Shown: piece after piece, positions 37,522 through 49,600 of the stretch | Layout of the letters: every line of letters begins with the position of its first letter | How positions within the stretch are numbered: the first letter of the stretch is position 1 | From: Aquila chrysaetos chrysaetos | Taxonomy: Eukaryota > Chordata > Aves > Accipitriformes > Accipitridae | Assembly (NCBI RefSeq): GCF_900496995.4 | Contig: NC_044016.1 | Location: 21,990,932-22,054,931 of the forward strand | Direction: 5' to 3' | DNA length: 64,000 nt | The notes under the pieces: generated by a model | What the model was told of the DNA's origin: nothing | The model's input: the letters and a program-made list of their open reading frames with translations, nothing else | The model's database searches: none | Translations under genes and position numbers: made by a program

Positions 37522-37613
37522 GCCCAGCCTGCTGCGCGGTGGCCTTAGACGGTTGTTTACCGGGCTCTTTGGAAATGGTTGGGCCTCGCCGCCGACCCGA
37601 GCCCTCCGGGAGG
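37514..37613 (+). CDS. MRPS18A: MRPS18A coding exon 1
   Basis: Encodes the 33-residue N-terminal part with the presumed mitochondrial targeting signal ([15 protein letters not shown] and onward), plus the first base of the next codon. The donor is GTGAGT at 37614. The start context is strong. Confidence 0.93.
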
Positions 37614-40600
37614 GTGAGTCCAGGGCTGGCCCCGGGCTGCCCCGCGCCCCGTTGCCTCACGGCGGTCGGAAGAGACGGTTGCGTTCGCTGTATTTCACCC
37701 CCCCCCCCCCCCCCCCCCCAAGATACTGTTTCTTTTAGGCTGAATGAGTCTCATTGTGTCCTCCTATGTCTTTTTTTTTTTTTTTTTTTTTGCAGTTGTG
37801 GAGGTCACTGAAGGCAACACGACCACAGTAAGTCTCTGTACCCCTTTTCCTCAGTAGCTGCCTTTGCTGTCGCTTCTCCCTCCTTCAGCCTCCCGTTATG
37901 TCCATGTCCGTGTCCGCCCCCCGCCACCACCCCCCCCCCCCCAAGAAGAAAAATAAAAGGGCAAAAAAGTCGCTTTTCTGCTTGAAAGGCATCTCAGGGT
38001 GTGAGGGCAAAACCAAAGAAGGAGTGTGTTGCACGTGGCGGGAAGCGATGGAGGGTTTGGCTGCTGAAGGTCGGGATTGTCACCCTGTTGCTGGAGCCAC
38101 CCATGAGCGCCAAACCCCTCCCTGCACCCCTGGTAAAGTTGGAAGCCGCGACCAGAGGCATTTGGGACCCAAAACACAAGAGGCAGTTCTTCAGATGGGT
38201 TCCTTTTTTAAAGTAGTGACACTTGGCATCATCTCCAGTGTGGGCAGGCACGAAGGAGACTTGTCTGGTGGATTTGTTACTTCACCCTGGGCCGGCAACA
38301 CACCGTGGCATCACAGGATGGCTCTGTACCGACTGGGTACCACACATGTTGCTTGCCTTTGATCTGTGTTATGTTTGTTAATCACGGTGCCATAGTGACT
38401 GCAGGTGATGCAAAGCTTGCATCTTGTAATGCACTTGGTAAGAAAAAATTTTCAGTGAAAAGGGTATTGTCAAAGGAAGCCCTTAAATACTAAAGGAAAA
38501 CTGCTCCTGAAAATAAAACAGAAGTTCTGAAGTAACTAATAAAGAACAGCATTTTCTCAGCTATGGTTTAAGACAGGAAGGAAAAGACCAAAGCAGCAGA
38601 ATTAGAATTTTATTTAATTAACACTGTCTGATCTGTTGCACTTTATCAACCAAATTGTCATTTTGTAGAAGAAGCACTGAAATTACTGGGAGGGGAAAGG
38701 AGATTGCATTATTCTGCTCACATTACATATGCCAGTAGCAATCTATGCCTTGGCTGGAGCCAGGTGGTACAGATATTTTGAAATGTGTAAGTATGATTAG
38801 AAGAGTGGAGCAGGAATTATTTGAGGATAGCTAGAAGACAGTGCACCTAAATGCTAATCTATATATACATAAGTAATAAGGAGAGGACAGACTTTTTTGC
38901 TTGCTGATGAAACAGGCAAAACCTGGTTGTTCATGCCTTTGAAAGTCTGAGTTTCCTTCTTGTCATATTTGTATTAGTGGACACTGTCATGTTTGAAACC
39001 TGAATGGAGCAGGTTAGTTATATTTTAGATATATAATAGAATATGGCAGTTGGCAAGATCTCTAAGACTGTCAACAAAAATAAGTTTGAGGTGTGACAGT
39101 AGGTGTGATGGAATGTCTCTTTTTCTTCTCTTGAAGTGTCAGACTACTAATCTTTGACCAGAGACCTGAAGAGAAGAGCTTGCAAGCATGCCCTGAAGTT
39201 GTTTTAACCAAAACAAGCGGGGAGTGTGCACACCAACACAACACACACAGTGGATTGCTGTACTTTGCACTCAGTTTCAAAGGGGTTGTAAATTATAATT
39301 GCAAAGTCCCAATACATTAACTGAGGCTTGAAGTAAAAACGGTATGCATTGCAGTAGCAGAGCCTTTAGAAAAATAATTCTTCCTGGCCCATTGTAGAAA
39401 CATAAGGGAGATCTGGATATATCTACTGTATAATATCCTAGCATCAATCTAGGATCCATCAGTGCCCCTAGATGAGGAAAATCTTGTAATACATGGTGTA
39501 AATTGACCAACCAAAGGGCTGATACATTTCTCAGCACATCCTCTGGTCACTCCATTTATCTTACCAACTCTACGTCAGTCTTTTCTGAATCCATCTTTCT
39601 ATGCTTATCTTTCTATTTGTCCTTGCTTTTATCAGTATTGAAGGAAGTGTTTGACATGAACCAGATGAATGAATCCGAGAGAAATCTGGATTTCATCAGC
39701 ATACTGAGAACGTAGAGCCCCTATATTCCCTCTTAGTTTTCTAACGGAAGAATAATAACTGAGTGGGTTAACAATATGAAAGTACTCAGTAGTTGGGGAA
39801 TAATTGCCAAAAACTGTACACTAAAATTTATCTCAAGAAAAATTGATATTGGCATAGCATTCTGAATCTTTATTCATTTCTAAGATGGAATTACAGTCAA
39901 AGTACAGTCTGAAGCTAGATTGGAAAGAATCAAGACCAGATACACTGGCTTCCCAGAAAATAACTTTAGCAATTAATAGAAAATTAGATACTGACCTGTA
40001 TTTTATATTAATCGTTACTATTTTGTTTTTGTAAAGCTGGCTGTTCTACTTGTGGAGGAAGGAATCTTACTTAGAAATTGACATTGTTCTCTCTCTTTGA
40101 GGTACCGAGGTGCTTGAACTACAAATAACTTACCTGTTTCCATTTTGCCATCACTAGACAAGAAAGACACAAATCCATGGTATAAAATAGTTCTGACAGT
40201 TCAGCTGGGTGCCAGTGTCCCATGCACACTTACAGAAAATGTCATGCTTTTCTCTTCCCAGGTTTTCAGGCACAGAACCTGACAGTTCAGTCTAAATCAG
40301 TCAGATTTTTTCTTAAAATTAACATTGCATTCCACCTAGGGGCTCGCACTGTTTGAAGCTGTCTGATGGTGTTCAAATCTGGTTTTAATCCTTATTTGAC
40401 CAGAGGAAACTTCCAAAACATTTTGGAGAAAAAAATGGCTTAGTTTTATTGTCTTTTCTGTCCGTTCAGCTGCAATTTGAGATAGCTCTTGCTTCTATTC
40501 ATAAGTCCTCAAAAAAAAGACAGGCATACATGTAGGTAGACTTCTTATTCCTAAAATACCTACACTTAGAAAACAAATTTCTCAGGTTCTTCCCACACAC

Positions 40601-43600
40601 ACCTTCTACATCTCTTTGCATGTTACTTCTGAGAAAACTTGAGTGTTAGATGTCACCGCTTTGTAGTGATATAGAAAAGGTTATAAAATGATCTCGTAAA
40701 GGAATTGTTCAGGGAATTAAACTGGATAAAATATTGGTGTGTTTAAAAAACCAAACAAACAAAAAAATCCAAACACAACCCAAAAAACCCATAGACATCT
40801 CCTAATGGTCCTTTCTTAAATTTAACTTTTGCTCAGAATTTTCCCTGTTGGTGATTTATAATCTAGCAAGCCCCTGCATGTTTTCATCCAAAACGTGCAT
40901 CTGCTATTCTGTGACATTCTCATAGTCCCAGAAAAAATGTGTTTTAAATCTTTTGGCTAAAGGGCCAGTACAATTTCAAGGCATGGTGGTTCAAAGGAGT
41001 ACTGCAATAAATGGAATTCAGGTGGATACAAGAACTTCACACTGACTGTGAACTAGTTTACACTTAGTAAAACATACACAAGAATTTACCAAATGGTTCT
41101 CTATGGCCCTTGGATTTGTTCTTTTCCTCGTAGTCTGTGAATATTGAAAGTGCTTGGTATGTCTATATATAAGCGAGTTGAATAATGCAGGTACTGTGCC
41201 GCTTACATCTGCGCAATACTGGTCAACATGTTGTGGACTGGAGGAAAAGTATTCCTCGAGTCACAGGTGCAGGTAGAGGTCTAAACTATGCCTGATCATT
41301 ATATCCTTTGAATTGTTTCCTAGATTGAAGGGAGAATTATAGAGGATGCTGAGACACCAAATCCTCCAAACCCCTCTGGCCAGTGTCCCATCTGTCGCTG
41401 GAACCTGAAGCATAAGTATGATTATGTGGTAAGTTTAATGAAGAAGAGTTCCCCCATCCTCATAGATAAACATTGCTCTCAGATCTACATACTGCATAAT
41501 CTGCCCCTCTTGTCTTTTGCTGGGTGTAGAAAAGATAGTTAACTCCATCTCTGCTTCTCTTGGGTATAACAAGAGCTTTCTACATAGTAATTGTTTGCCT
41601 TGGCTGATGGTGTTCCTGGGAAAAGGAAGGATGAGCTCATATCAAATAGGAGGTCTGGAATTATACCCAGGGCCATCTGATCTAAGAAGGCTTTTGTGCC
41701 CAGCTGCCTTTCAGCATTGCACTTCCAGGAGAATTAAACTGGAATGCAAAATTTAGTCAACTGATTCAGGCCTGTTCTAATTCCAGAGAGGCCAAAAGAC
41801 TTGACTAGATCAATTACATGTCTTCAAGCACTACAGTCGTTATCCATTAAGGTAATAACTGTTTTATATAACTTTTAAAACTCAATGGGTATGAAGAAGG
41901 GCATATGTGCGTACATCCCTCACAACAGAAAAAATAGGTTTGATTCAAGCTTTTTGCAGGAAATGCTAATGAGAAGTTTATTAACTAATGAGAGGATTAC
42001 TAACACTAAATGTAGAAGATGGGAGGGAAATCCTGTAATGCCTTACAACAAAAGCACAACAGTCAAGAACACCTTAGAATAAGAAGCATGAGATAGAAGA
42101 TGCATAGTGTAACTTTACAAGAGGTCATTCAAACACTGAGTTTACAAAAGGACTAAGTGCCCCCTTGCAAGCTAAAACCCCAGTACTGGAATTAGAAAAG
42201 AAGAAAACAAGACAGGAACATGCTGTTACTAAGATAAGGCAACAGAAAACTCAGAATAAGTTAATGTCAGTAGGATTAGAGCGAGAGATACACAAATGCA
42301 TATGGAGGAAAAGAAATCTTTGTGAGAAAGAAAGTCCATTAATGAGAGGAGAAAGGGATTGAAAGCCACATTGGCTGGAGAATGACTAAGCTGCTCGCAT
42401 GCAGTCCTAGCGCACGCACACAAAAGAAAAATTATGTTTTAATACCTAGGTAGTAATGGCAATCTTACAAATGTAAAACAGCAGGAAAAAACAGGTGCAG
42501 AAGTAACTTAAGCATTGAATTAGGTGCAGACCAGCAGGCCTGGATTGCGTGTAGCCCCAAGATCTTAAGGGAATTAGCTAACAAATACATTACTTCACTT
42601 GCAGGAATCGCCAAATGGTTTGAAAATAGCAAGTGAAATACTAAGTAGTTGAGAGAGGAAGGAGAATGATGCTGATGATTACCACTTGGTAAATCAAATG
42701 TTGCAAATTCCAAGTTAAATGGTATCAGCTAGGAGTAAAAACAAATAACCTGTTGGATAGGACTAATTATGATTCATGAATTATGAAGAACATGAGTACA
42801 GAAATAGTGCCAGACAAAATACTTGCAGTTACTCCAGGCAGGTGAAACAACAGATGTGAGATGTAAATGAAATACCAGTTTAGTATCTTTCAAAGCCTAT
42901 GTTGCAGAAATTAAGTTGTCTGTGATCTGAGTGTTGTCAGTTATTCTGACTCGGGCTGGATGCAGTATTAAACAGTGAAATAAGTTGGGGGAGGGAAGTA
43001 TTTAGTGTTCTCTGGTATGGTTTCCCAACAATTTGGGAAAGCTAAAAATACAATGAATTTGCAGACGATAGTAAATTAGGAGAAATGGCACATACCATTA
43101 AGATTTGGAAAGTACTACAAAAACAGATCGCATTTGTTTTGTGTTGCCCATGTTTGAATGTAGCGATTTCTTGCAGCTCTTTTCTTCTTCATGGTTGCTG
43201 AATTCTGTTGTGATCAAAACAGACCAATCACTTTTACAATGGAAAATACTTTCTTAAGGTTGATAGAGTTTTATGTGACTTTTAAATGCAAGGAGTCAAC
43301 AGCATCATTAAACACGGTAGTTCTACCGATTTCCAGAAAGCATTCCGTAAGTCACACATTAACAACTCCAGAGAAACTATAAACTGATGCTCAGGGATGA
43401 AATGAGCCATGGGAGTGGATTAAATCTTGGAAACTAATATGTAGACTCACTTTCTACTGTTGTCTGTGGTAGAAGACTGTTGCACGTAGAGATAACAGTG
43501 CTATCAAGAACCAAAGAAGCAGTTTTATACAATGTGATGCTGTAGAGCCTGAGTTCCGCAATTAGAAGTAGGCTGTTGGTCCCAACAGACAATGTAAAGC

Positions 43601-46600
43601 ATGAGCCTTAGGTGTGCTTGTAGAGTGAAATAAGATTATAAGTTTTCTTCCACACTTCAGTTTGATTCTTAGATCCTGTTTTCTACTGTTCAGTATGGAG
43701 GCAAGAGAAAAATGTGAGGAGAGATCCTGCAGCCAAGGTCTTGAGAATCATTGCTGAGATCATTCCTAAGAAACTGTGGTCCTGAGAGACAAACTAGGAA
43801 CGTGTCCATCCTGGCTGTCATGTAGTTTTTGAATGCATATGCATCTGGTGTATATATCCAGTACTCCTGCTATAGAGCAGAGGAGAACCTGGACAAAAAG
43901 CTAGAGAGGGCAGTGTGAACTGGTATTTCAGAATTGTAGAAGGTTCTTACCTCAGTAGTTAGAAGGATTCCTCTGTGGGTCTGATGAGAACTAGGAGAAA
44001 TTTCAGTTCTGGAATAGACCACCTCTTCTGCTTGAATAAGTCCCTTATATGTTTGAATGCTTTGTACCAGTCATAGATTTCCAGGCTTTTAAATGTTAAG
44101 GTGAATAAGATCTTCCTTTTCTTCACAAAAGTACTCTGCTATTTTTCCTTGCTGCAGCAGTGATGAGTAGCAGAATCTTGAAATGCTTAGATAATAAATT
44201 GCAGGCTTTTAACTGTGTGAGTAATTAAACAGTGGTACAATTTACTCACTGGTGGTTAATTGTCCTAAAAGTCTGTAAATTGAGAACAGCTATTTTTGTT
44301 AAAGATACAGCCTAGTTCATACAGCATAACCTATAATCTGTGCTTGGTAAGAGATCAGAATAGATGGATCACAGTGGTTCCTTTGAGATTGATAAACTGA
44401 GATCAGTCAGTTGCACAGAAGGGAAAGTGTGAGCTTTTTTGCTTGGGACGCTTGTAATTGGACTGAATGAGGTACTATGAAAAGGGAAGTGTTGAATTAG
44501 CCCCTGAGGGAGCTGAGTAATATGACCTCACAGGACTTTCCTTTTGTCATGTGCAACTAGCACAGTCTAAAGTAGTGGCATAATGAGTTACTTTGGCTGT
44601 CAGAGAACTGGGGGACCAATGTCTCCCAAGTTATTAATCAACTGAACAGGCATTGTGAGCACTAGCAGGTCATGATTCCAACCTGCTTCAGCTGTGGTGT
44701 GGAGGGCTGCAGTTGTCTTTGCCAGTTCAGTCCTTAGTCTGTGATGAGGCTCAGGATAACAGACCCCAAGGTATACATTCCCACAGTTTGTGGTCTGCGT
44801 GTGTCTGTCCATTAAACTGAGACCTCCGTTGATTTTTTTCACATCCATTGGAGATAAAAAATTATTTTGGTCATTGTCAGGATGCAACTAAATTGAAACC
44901 TGCAATCCTGTTACGAAATGCCTGGAGAATGGTGTACAGCTCCCAGGAGCAGGGGGGAAAGGAAGAACTAGACTCTTGTATAACTGGAAATAACGACTGG
45001 CAGACTTGTCTGATACAGTCCAGTAGTAATTTGGCTACACAGACAGAACTCTTCTTGCAGTAAATGAAAGTTTTAATGAAATTGCATGTAAGCAGTCAAG
45101 GATCCTGCTTTTCAAAGTGTCTGCAGATATTAAAATGCAGAGATACCTCTGCATTTTGGTTGCCATCCATTCACAAGAACATGCTGTACATAGTGTTTCA
45201 TTTAGCAAGTTTATCCAGCCCTTTTAGAGGTGAAGGCTAAACTTGTTTTTCGTTTTCCCCCTTATCCACTTCAAACATCATTAATCTGAGTAGGCAGTAA
45301 ATATGTCATCTTGCTTTGGCAGCAATTAGGGGAAACCAAACTGCAAGCTTTGCCTATTAGCCTTAGATTAATTCAATCCAAGTTGTTTTCATCAAATGCT
45401 GCAGATTACAGGGGTGGGAATCTGGGTCCAGCCTCGTGGGAGCTGTCCAGTGATTAAAGCAAATCCGTGGTTACAGGCTTGGCTGTCCACTAGCACAAAA
45501 TGTGAATTTCATGGAACATGACGGCACCATGAGAACTTGCCAGACATTTTTTTTTCTCTGACTGCTCCACATACTTGTTCACTTCCCTCCACAGCTGCCC
45601 CATAAAGTTGGCTGTACCTGTCTGCTTTCTCCCTGTGGTAAGACACATCTGTGCGAGTACTCTGGGAGAGGCACCTGGCCTGTTAACTGTGGGGATCTTC
45701 AGAAATGGACAAATCTTCTGTCAAGTGTGCAGCATTTAAAGCCAAATGGCATGAGTGTAATTTGGAGCTGCAGCGGCTGGGACATAGATGATTTCAGTTA
45801 AGAAATTACTGCCACACAAGGGTATTGGTCAGTTGGTGACACTGTTGGTCAGAGGTGGTAACAGAGAACGGATTTTCCTGATTTTTTCCAGAGGGAGAAA
45901 AAGAAAGACTATCTCCCTTTGCTTCCCACCTCCCCCCTTTGCACAGAAACACTTGATAACAGGCCTGTGACTCCTTGAGGCATGGTGGTAATATGAGAAA
46001 TCACTTGGACCACACACACCCTTCACAAGAGCCTGTGGCCTACTTAGGATTTCACGGCTGCAAAGACTGGAACAGCCTCAAACTTGCCATCAGCTCCCTT
46101 TTTCCTCTTTCCCACAGAGTAATGCAGCAGGCTAGTAGAAAAGTCTAGAAAGTTTTTCTCTTTCTAGGCACTTGGAGCTGAACAGCCCTTTTTCACTTAA
46201 GGAAGTGATATGTTTGTGCTAAATGGCAAATTGAGCTGTTGGTGATTTGGAGAACTGGATGGCTAAAGAGGAAAAACGGGGATGGAGTCTTGCTCTGGTT
46301 TCCTGAATCCAATCCAGTGCATTTCAGGAGTGGCCGAAAGTCAGTGCCCTTGGACAGTTTGGCTGGCCTCCATCCAGTTTCCACCAACAGCTGGCACCAA
46401 CTGGTCACGTTGTTACTGTTCTCATTAGCAAGGCCATGTGTTAGCTGGGCTGAGAACACTTCACTTCCATTTTAACCACAGATGGCCTCTCAGGAGCTTG
46501 CTGCTAGTTGCTCAGCTGTGCTTTTCTTGTTCTTTGGATACAACATCACTCTGTATGGTGGTTGATAAGTCATTTTGTATCAGCGAGAAGTTGCCTAACC

Positions 46601-49600
46601 TGCCATGTTTTCAAAGGAGCTGGATCTGAAAATCAGTCTGAACACATGCATTGTAGACAAGTGGAGGTAGAAAGGAAGCCAGGTAAGGGAAGAGGGAAAT
46701 TGTGTGTCATGATGATATTAGTGAGGGTGGGATTGAAGGCAGGGAGCGGGTAGGACAAAAACAAACCACAAAAACCCAAACCAAAAACCTCTAGGTTTTT
46801 ACTGCAGCACTTGTACAGCAGCATCTGTCAGAATCAGTCATTACCTGAAAGCCATACTGAATTCCAGCAGCCTGCTTCAGAGCTGAGCTGGTCTTGTGCA
46901 TTGAGGGTGGGCGTATAATTCCTAGATAGCTAGGTTTTCTGAATATTCATTTTTATATCCACTTGTGATTGTTTGCTTTTGCAAGGGCAGTAAATGAAGC
47001 TAGGAATGCTCCAGGGAGCTCTTTGTAAAAGTGCAAAGATAGGGGAGTGGCAGCAGGTCTGCAAATCTGTGAGCAACAGGCAGAGCCAGGGTCACCCAAT
47101 GTGAAAAGTAACAAGTACTTTTCATTCTTGCCTGTTGCCCTAGACGGGGGGGTGTAAAGTGCTGACGTACCTGGTTTGAATTCTGGAGGTGCTCACTGGC
47201 AGGTCCCTTCCAGCCTGCAGGCGGCCTCCACATGGTCCAGCTACCTCAACTATGAACGTGTTTACAACAGCGGTGGAGAAGTAAACTCGCAACCAGCAGC
47301 AAGTCTGTCAAGAGATGGGGAAAAAAACAAGCACAGAGTCTCCAGAGGGCCTTTGGGCCAACTTATGCTGATGTCAGCATATCAAGGGGACCTGCTTGGC
47401 CTGAGGGGTACATTTTATCTGGTGCTGTGTGTGGAAATGTAGAGCACGTATCAAAATACTGGGCTGTTGTACTGTGTACAGTTAATGGGACACTCTTACA
47501 ACAGCTGTTGCCGCTGTGTTTAAAAATTTGTCATCCCAGTCCTGTGATACTATCTGATCCTAGAGATCCCTTTAATTTTGTTTCTATTGAGTGCTTTACA
47601 TTTCTAGAGCTCTTAATTGGAAAGGTCAACAGCAGTGTAATCTAAATGATTATTGAATCACAGACAAACCCTTGGCATGCTCCGAGTGCTCCTTCCATCC
47701 AGCATGGCTGTAACAGCCCCATCTAATGCACGCACAGTCGAAGGACTGAAGGCAGCGATTTATCCTGTTAGGTCTTTCTCATGAGTACACATTCTTTTCT
47801 TACAAAAAGCTTCTTCGTGCAAGATCTTGGACCATTTTCCTGCTCTCCACCCCTCCAGAGAGACATGAGGGAAGTTCCACCATGGGAAACTGCATAAAAG
47901 TGTGAGGAGTAGATGGCAGAGAACAATCCTGCTCTGAGGGAACAAGGAGGGGGCCAGAGGTGATCTAACATATCTGTGACCTTTGGATAGCAGCTGTGAT
48001 GGCATTTGAAGTTGTGTAAACAGTATCCATCTGTAGGTCTTGTGTAACTGTGCCTGAGTACCTAGGACGCATTATCTTAGCTAGAATCTTGGAGCAAGCA
48101 ACAGTGAAGTAGCAGGAATTGCAGCTGACATCATGTGTTTACACTAGTGAAGTCAGGGGAAGGCTCAGACCATCTGAGTGACCTTACTGAGCTAAGCTGG
48201 CAGGCGGAGTGACAGCAAGCAAAAGCCACTTGTCAAGCTGCAGCCAAAATGCGTAGGAAGGAATCATTGTTTTGCTTTGCTTTGTTTTGAGTTCTGGACA
48301 CAGTGCAAGGGTCAGCACAACACCTTAGAATCACAGCAGTTAAAGCAGCTGTAGCACTGATGGTTTTGCCCTTCTCTTGCTCCCTCAGGACGTCTTGCTG
48401 CTGAGTCAGTTTATCCGTTCTGATGGAGGGATGCTGCCACGAAGGATCACAGGCCTCTGTTTCGAGGAGCACAGGAAGATTGCTGTCTGTGTGCAGATGG
48501 CTCACCGTGCAGGTACGTAGCCTCCTCCTGAGACAACCCTTTACTGTGGGGTACCCGTAGAACCCTTGAGAGGGGTCTCCTGCCCAATTAGTATAGCTCA
48601 GTGAGATGTCATTGTCCAGTCACCCAGCAAACTCTTTATGGTCCAAGTGCTGGGACAGGATGATGGGCCAGAGACTACTTGTTCCACTTTCTGTGTATCT
48701 TGGCTCCTGCCTTGGCAGCAGACATTTATCCCCATAGATGAGTCTACCATTGCAGAAAGATCTGGGAAGTGGCTCAGTCTCTAGTAACCAATGATTAAAT
48801 ACCAGCTTCTGAAATTACGTGATTTAGTGTAAGCTTGACCTACCCCATTAATAACATGCACCTATCTATCATCTGCCATGTGAAGACTTTTTTGCTTTAC
48901 CCTGAGAGTGGGACCCAGGTTGACGCGGTTGGAGTATTTTGCTGATCTTCATGCCTCGTACCTGAGTTGTATCCAAATTAAATGGACTGAAAATTTTAAT
49001 AGTGAGATTTTCATCACAGAGATGGAATCTGATTGGACACCAGTGCCCTATGCCCTCTCAAAAAGCCTCTTCAGTGAGACCAAGTGGCTGTGTCTTTGGT
49101 GTGTGTTTCCTCTCTATACACAGTAGAACCTCCTAGCTTCTCCTTGGCTGGGGTGCACATTCAGCAATGACTAAAGATAAAATAGCCTTTCTACTGTACT
49201 TGAGTTTTTGCTGTGCTGTCCCAGTAGGGACCTAGGTTGCCTGGCTTACAAGGTGTAATGTAACTTCTGTATGTTATAGAGGCAAGGAGGCACTGCAAAA
49301 TATTCTCACACCTTTCTTTTTCTGTTTCAGGTTTGTTGCCAAACCACAGGCCTCCACTTCCTGAAGGGCATATTCCCAAGAAACCCAAGCTCAACAGGTG
49401 AATAGTCTTGTCTTTCCACATCTCTTTTTTTCAGGAATAGATTAGAAGAGGAAAAGCAGTTCCTTTTAACTGGTTAAAACATGCCTCAGGCAACAGGGCT
49501 TGTGAAGAGTACTCACAGCATTTTGGAGAAGGAAGGTCTGTCATTATATTCTCATGTCAGTCTTTTAAGGACAAACCACATCTTACTCAAACCATTTATC

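Larger units (their letters stand above)
37380..37690 (+). promoter_or_regulatory. MRPS18A: MRPS18A CpG-rich promoter
   Basis: Sequence composition changes abruptly to GC- and CpG-rich around exon 1, as in housekeeping promoters without a TATA box. Visible motifs are an ETS-type CGGAAG core at 37477-37482 and another near 37426, an E2F-like TTCCCGCC at 37467-37474 overlapping the palindrome CGCCGGCG, and a YY1-type AAAATGGCGGC at 37511-37521 lying over the start codon. ETS and YY1 sites are common in promoters of nuclear genes for mitochondrial proteins. The transcription start is not visible from sequence, but YY1 placement over the ATG usually means a start site close upstream. Confidence 0.75.

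Noticed and set aside
37136..37660. 174-codon open frame antisense to MRPS18A exon 1
   Set aside because: It reads through the A/C-rich simple repeat, producing a run of hydrophobic residues, and through the CpG-rich promoter. A divergent transcript is possible, but a protein is not supported.
38880..38960. C/D-box snoRNA candidate in MRPS18A intron 2 (TGATGA then CTGA)
   Set aside because: The boxes lie about 45 nt apart, with no terminal stem and no clear C'/D' boxes.
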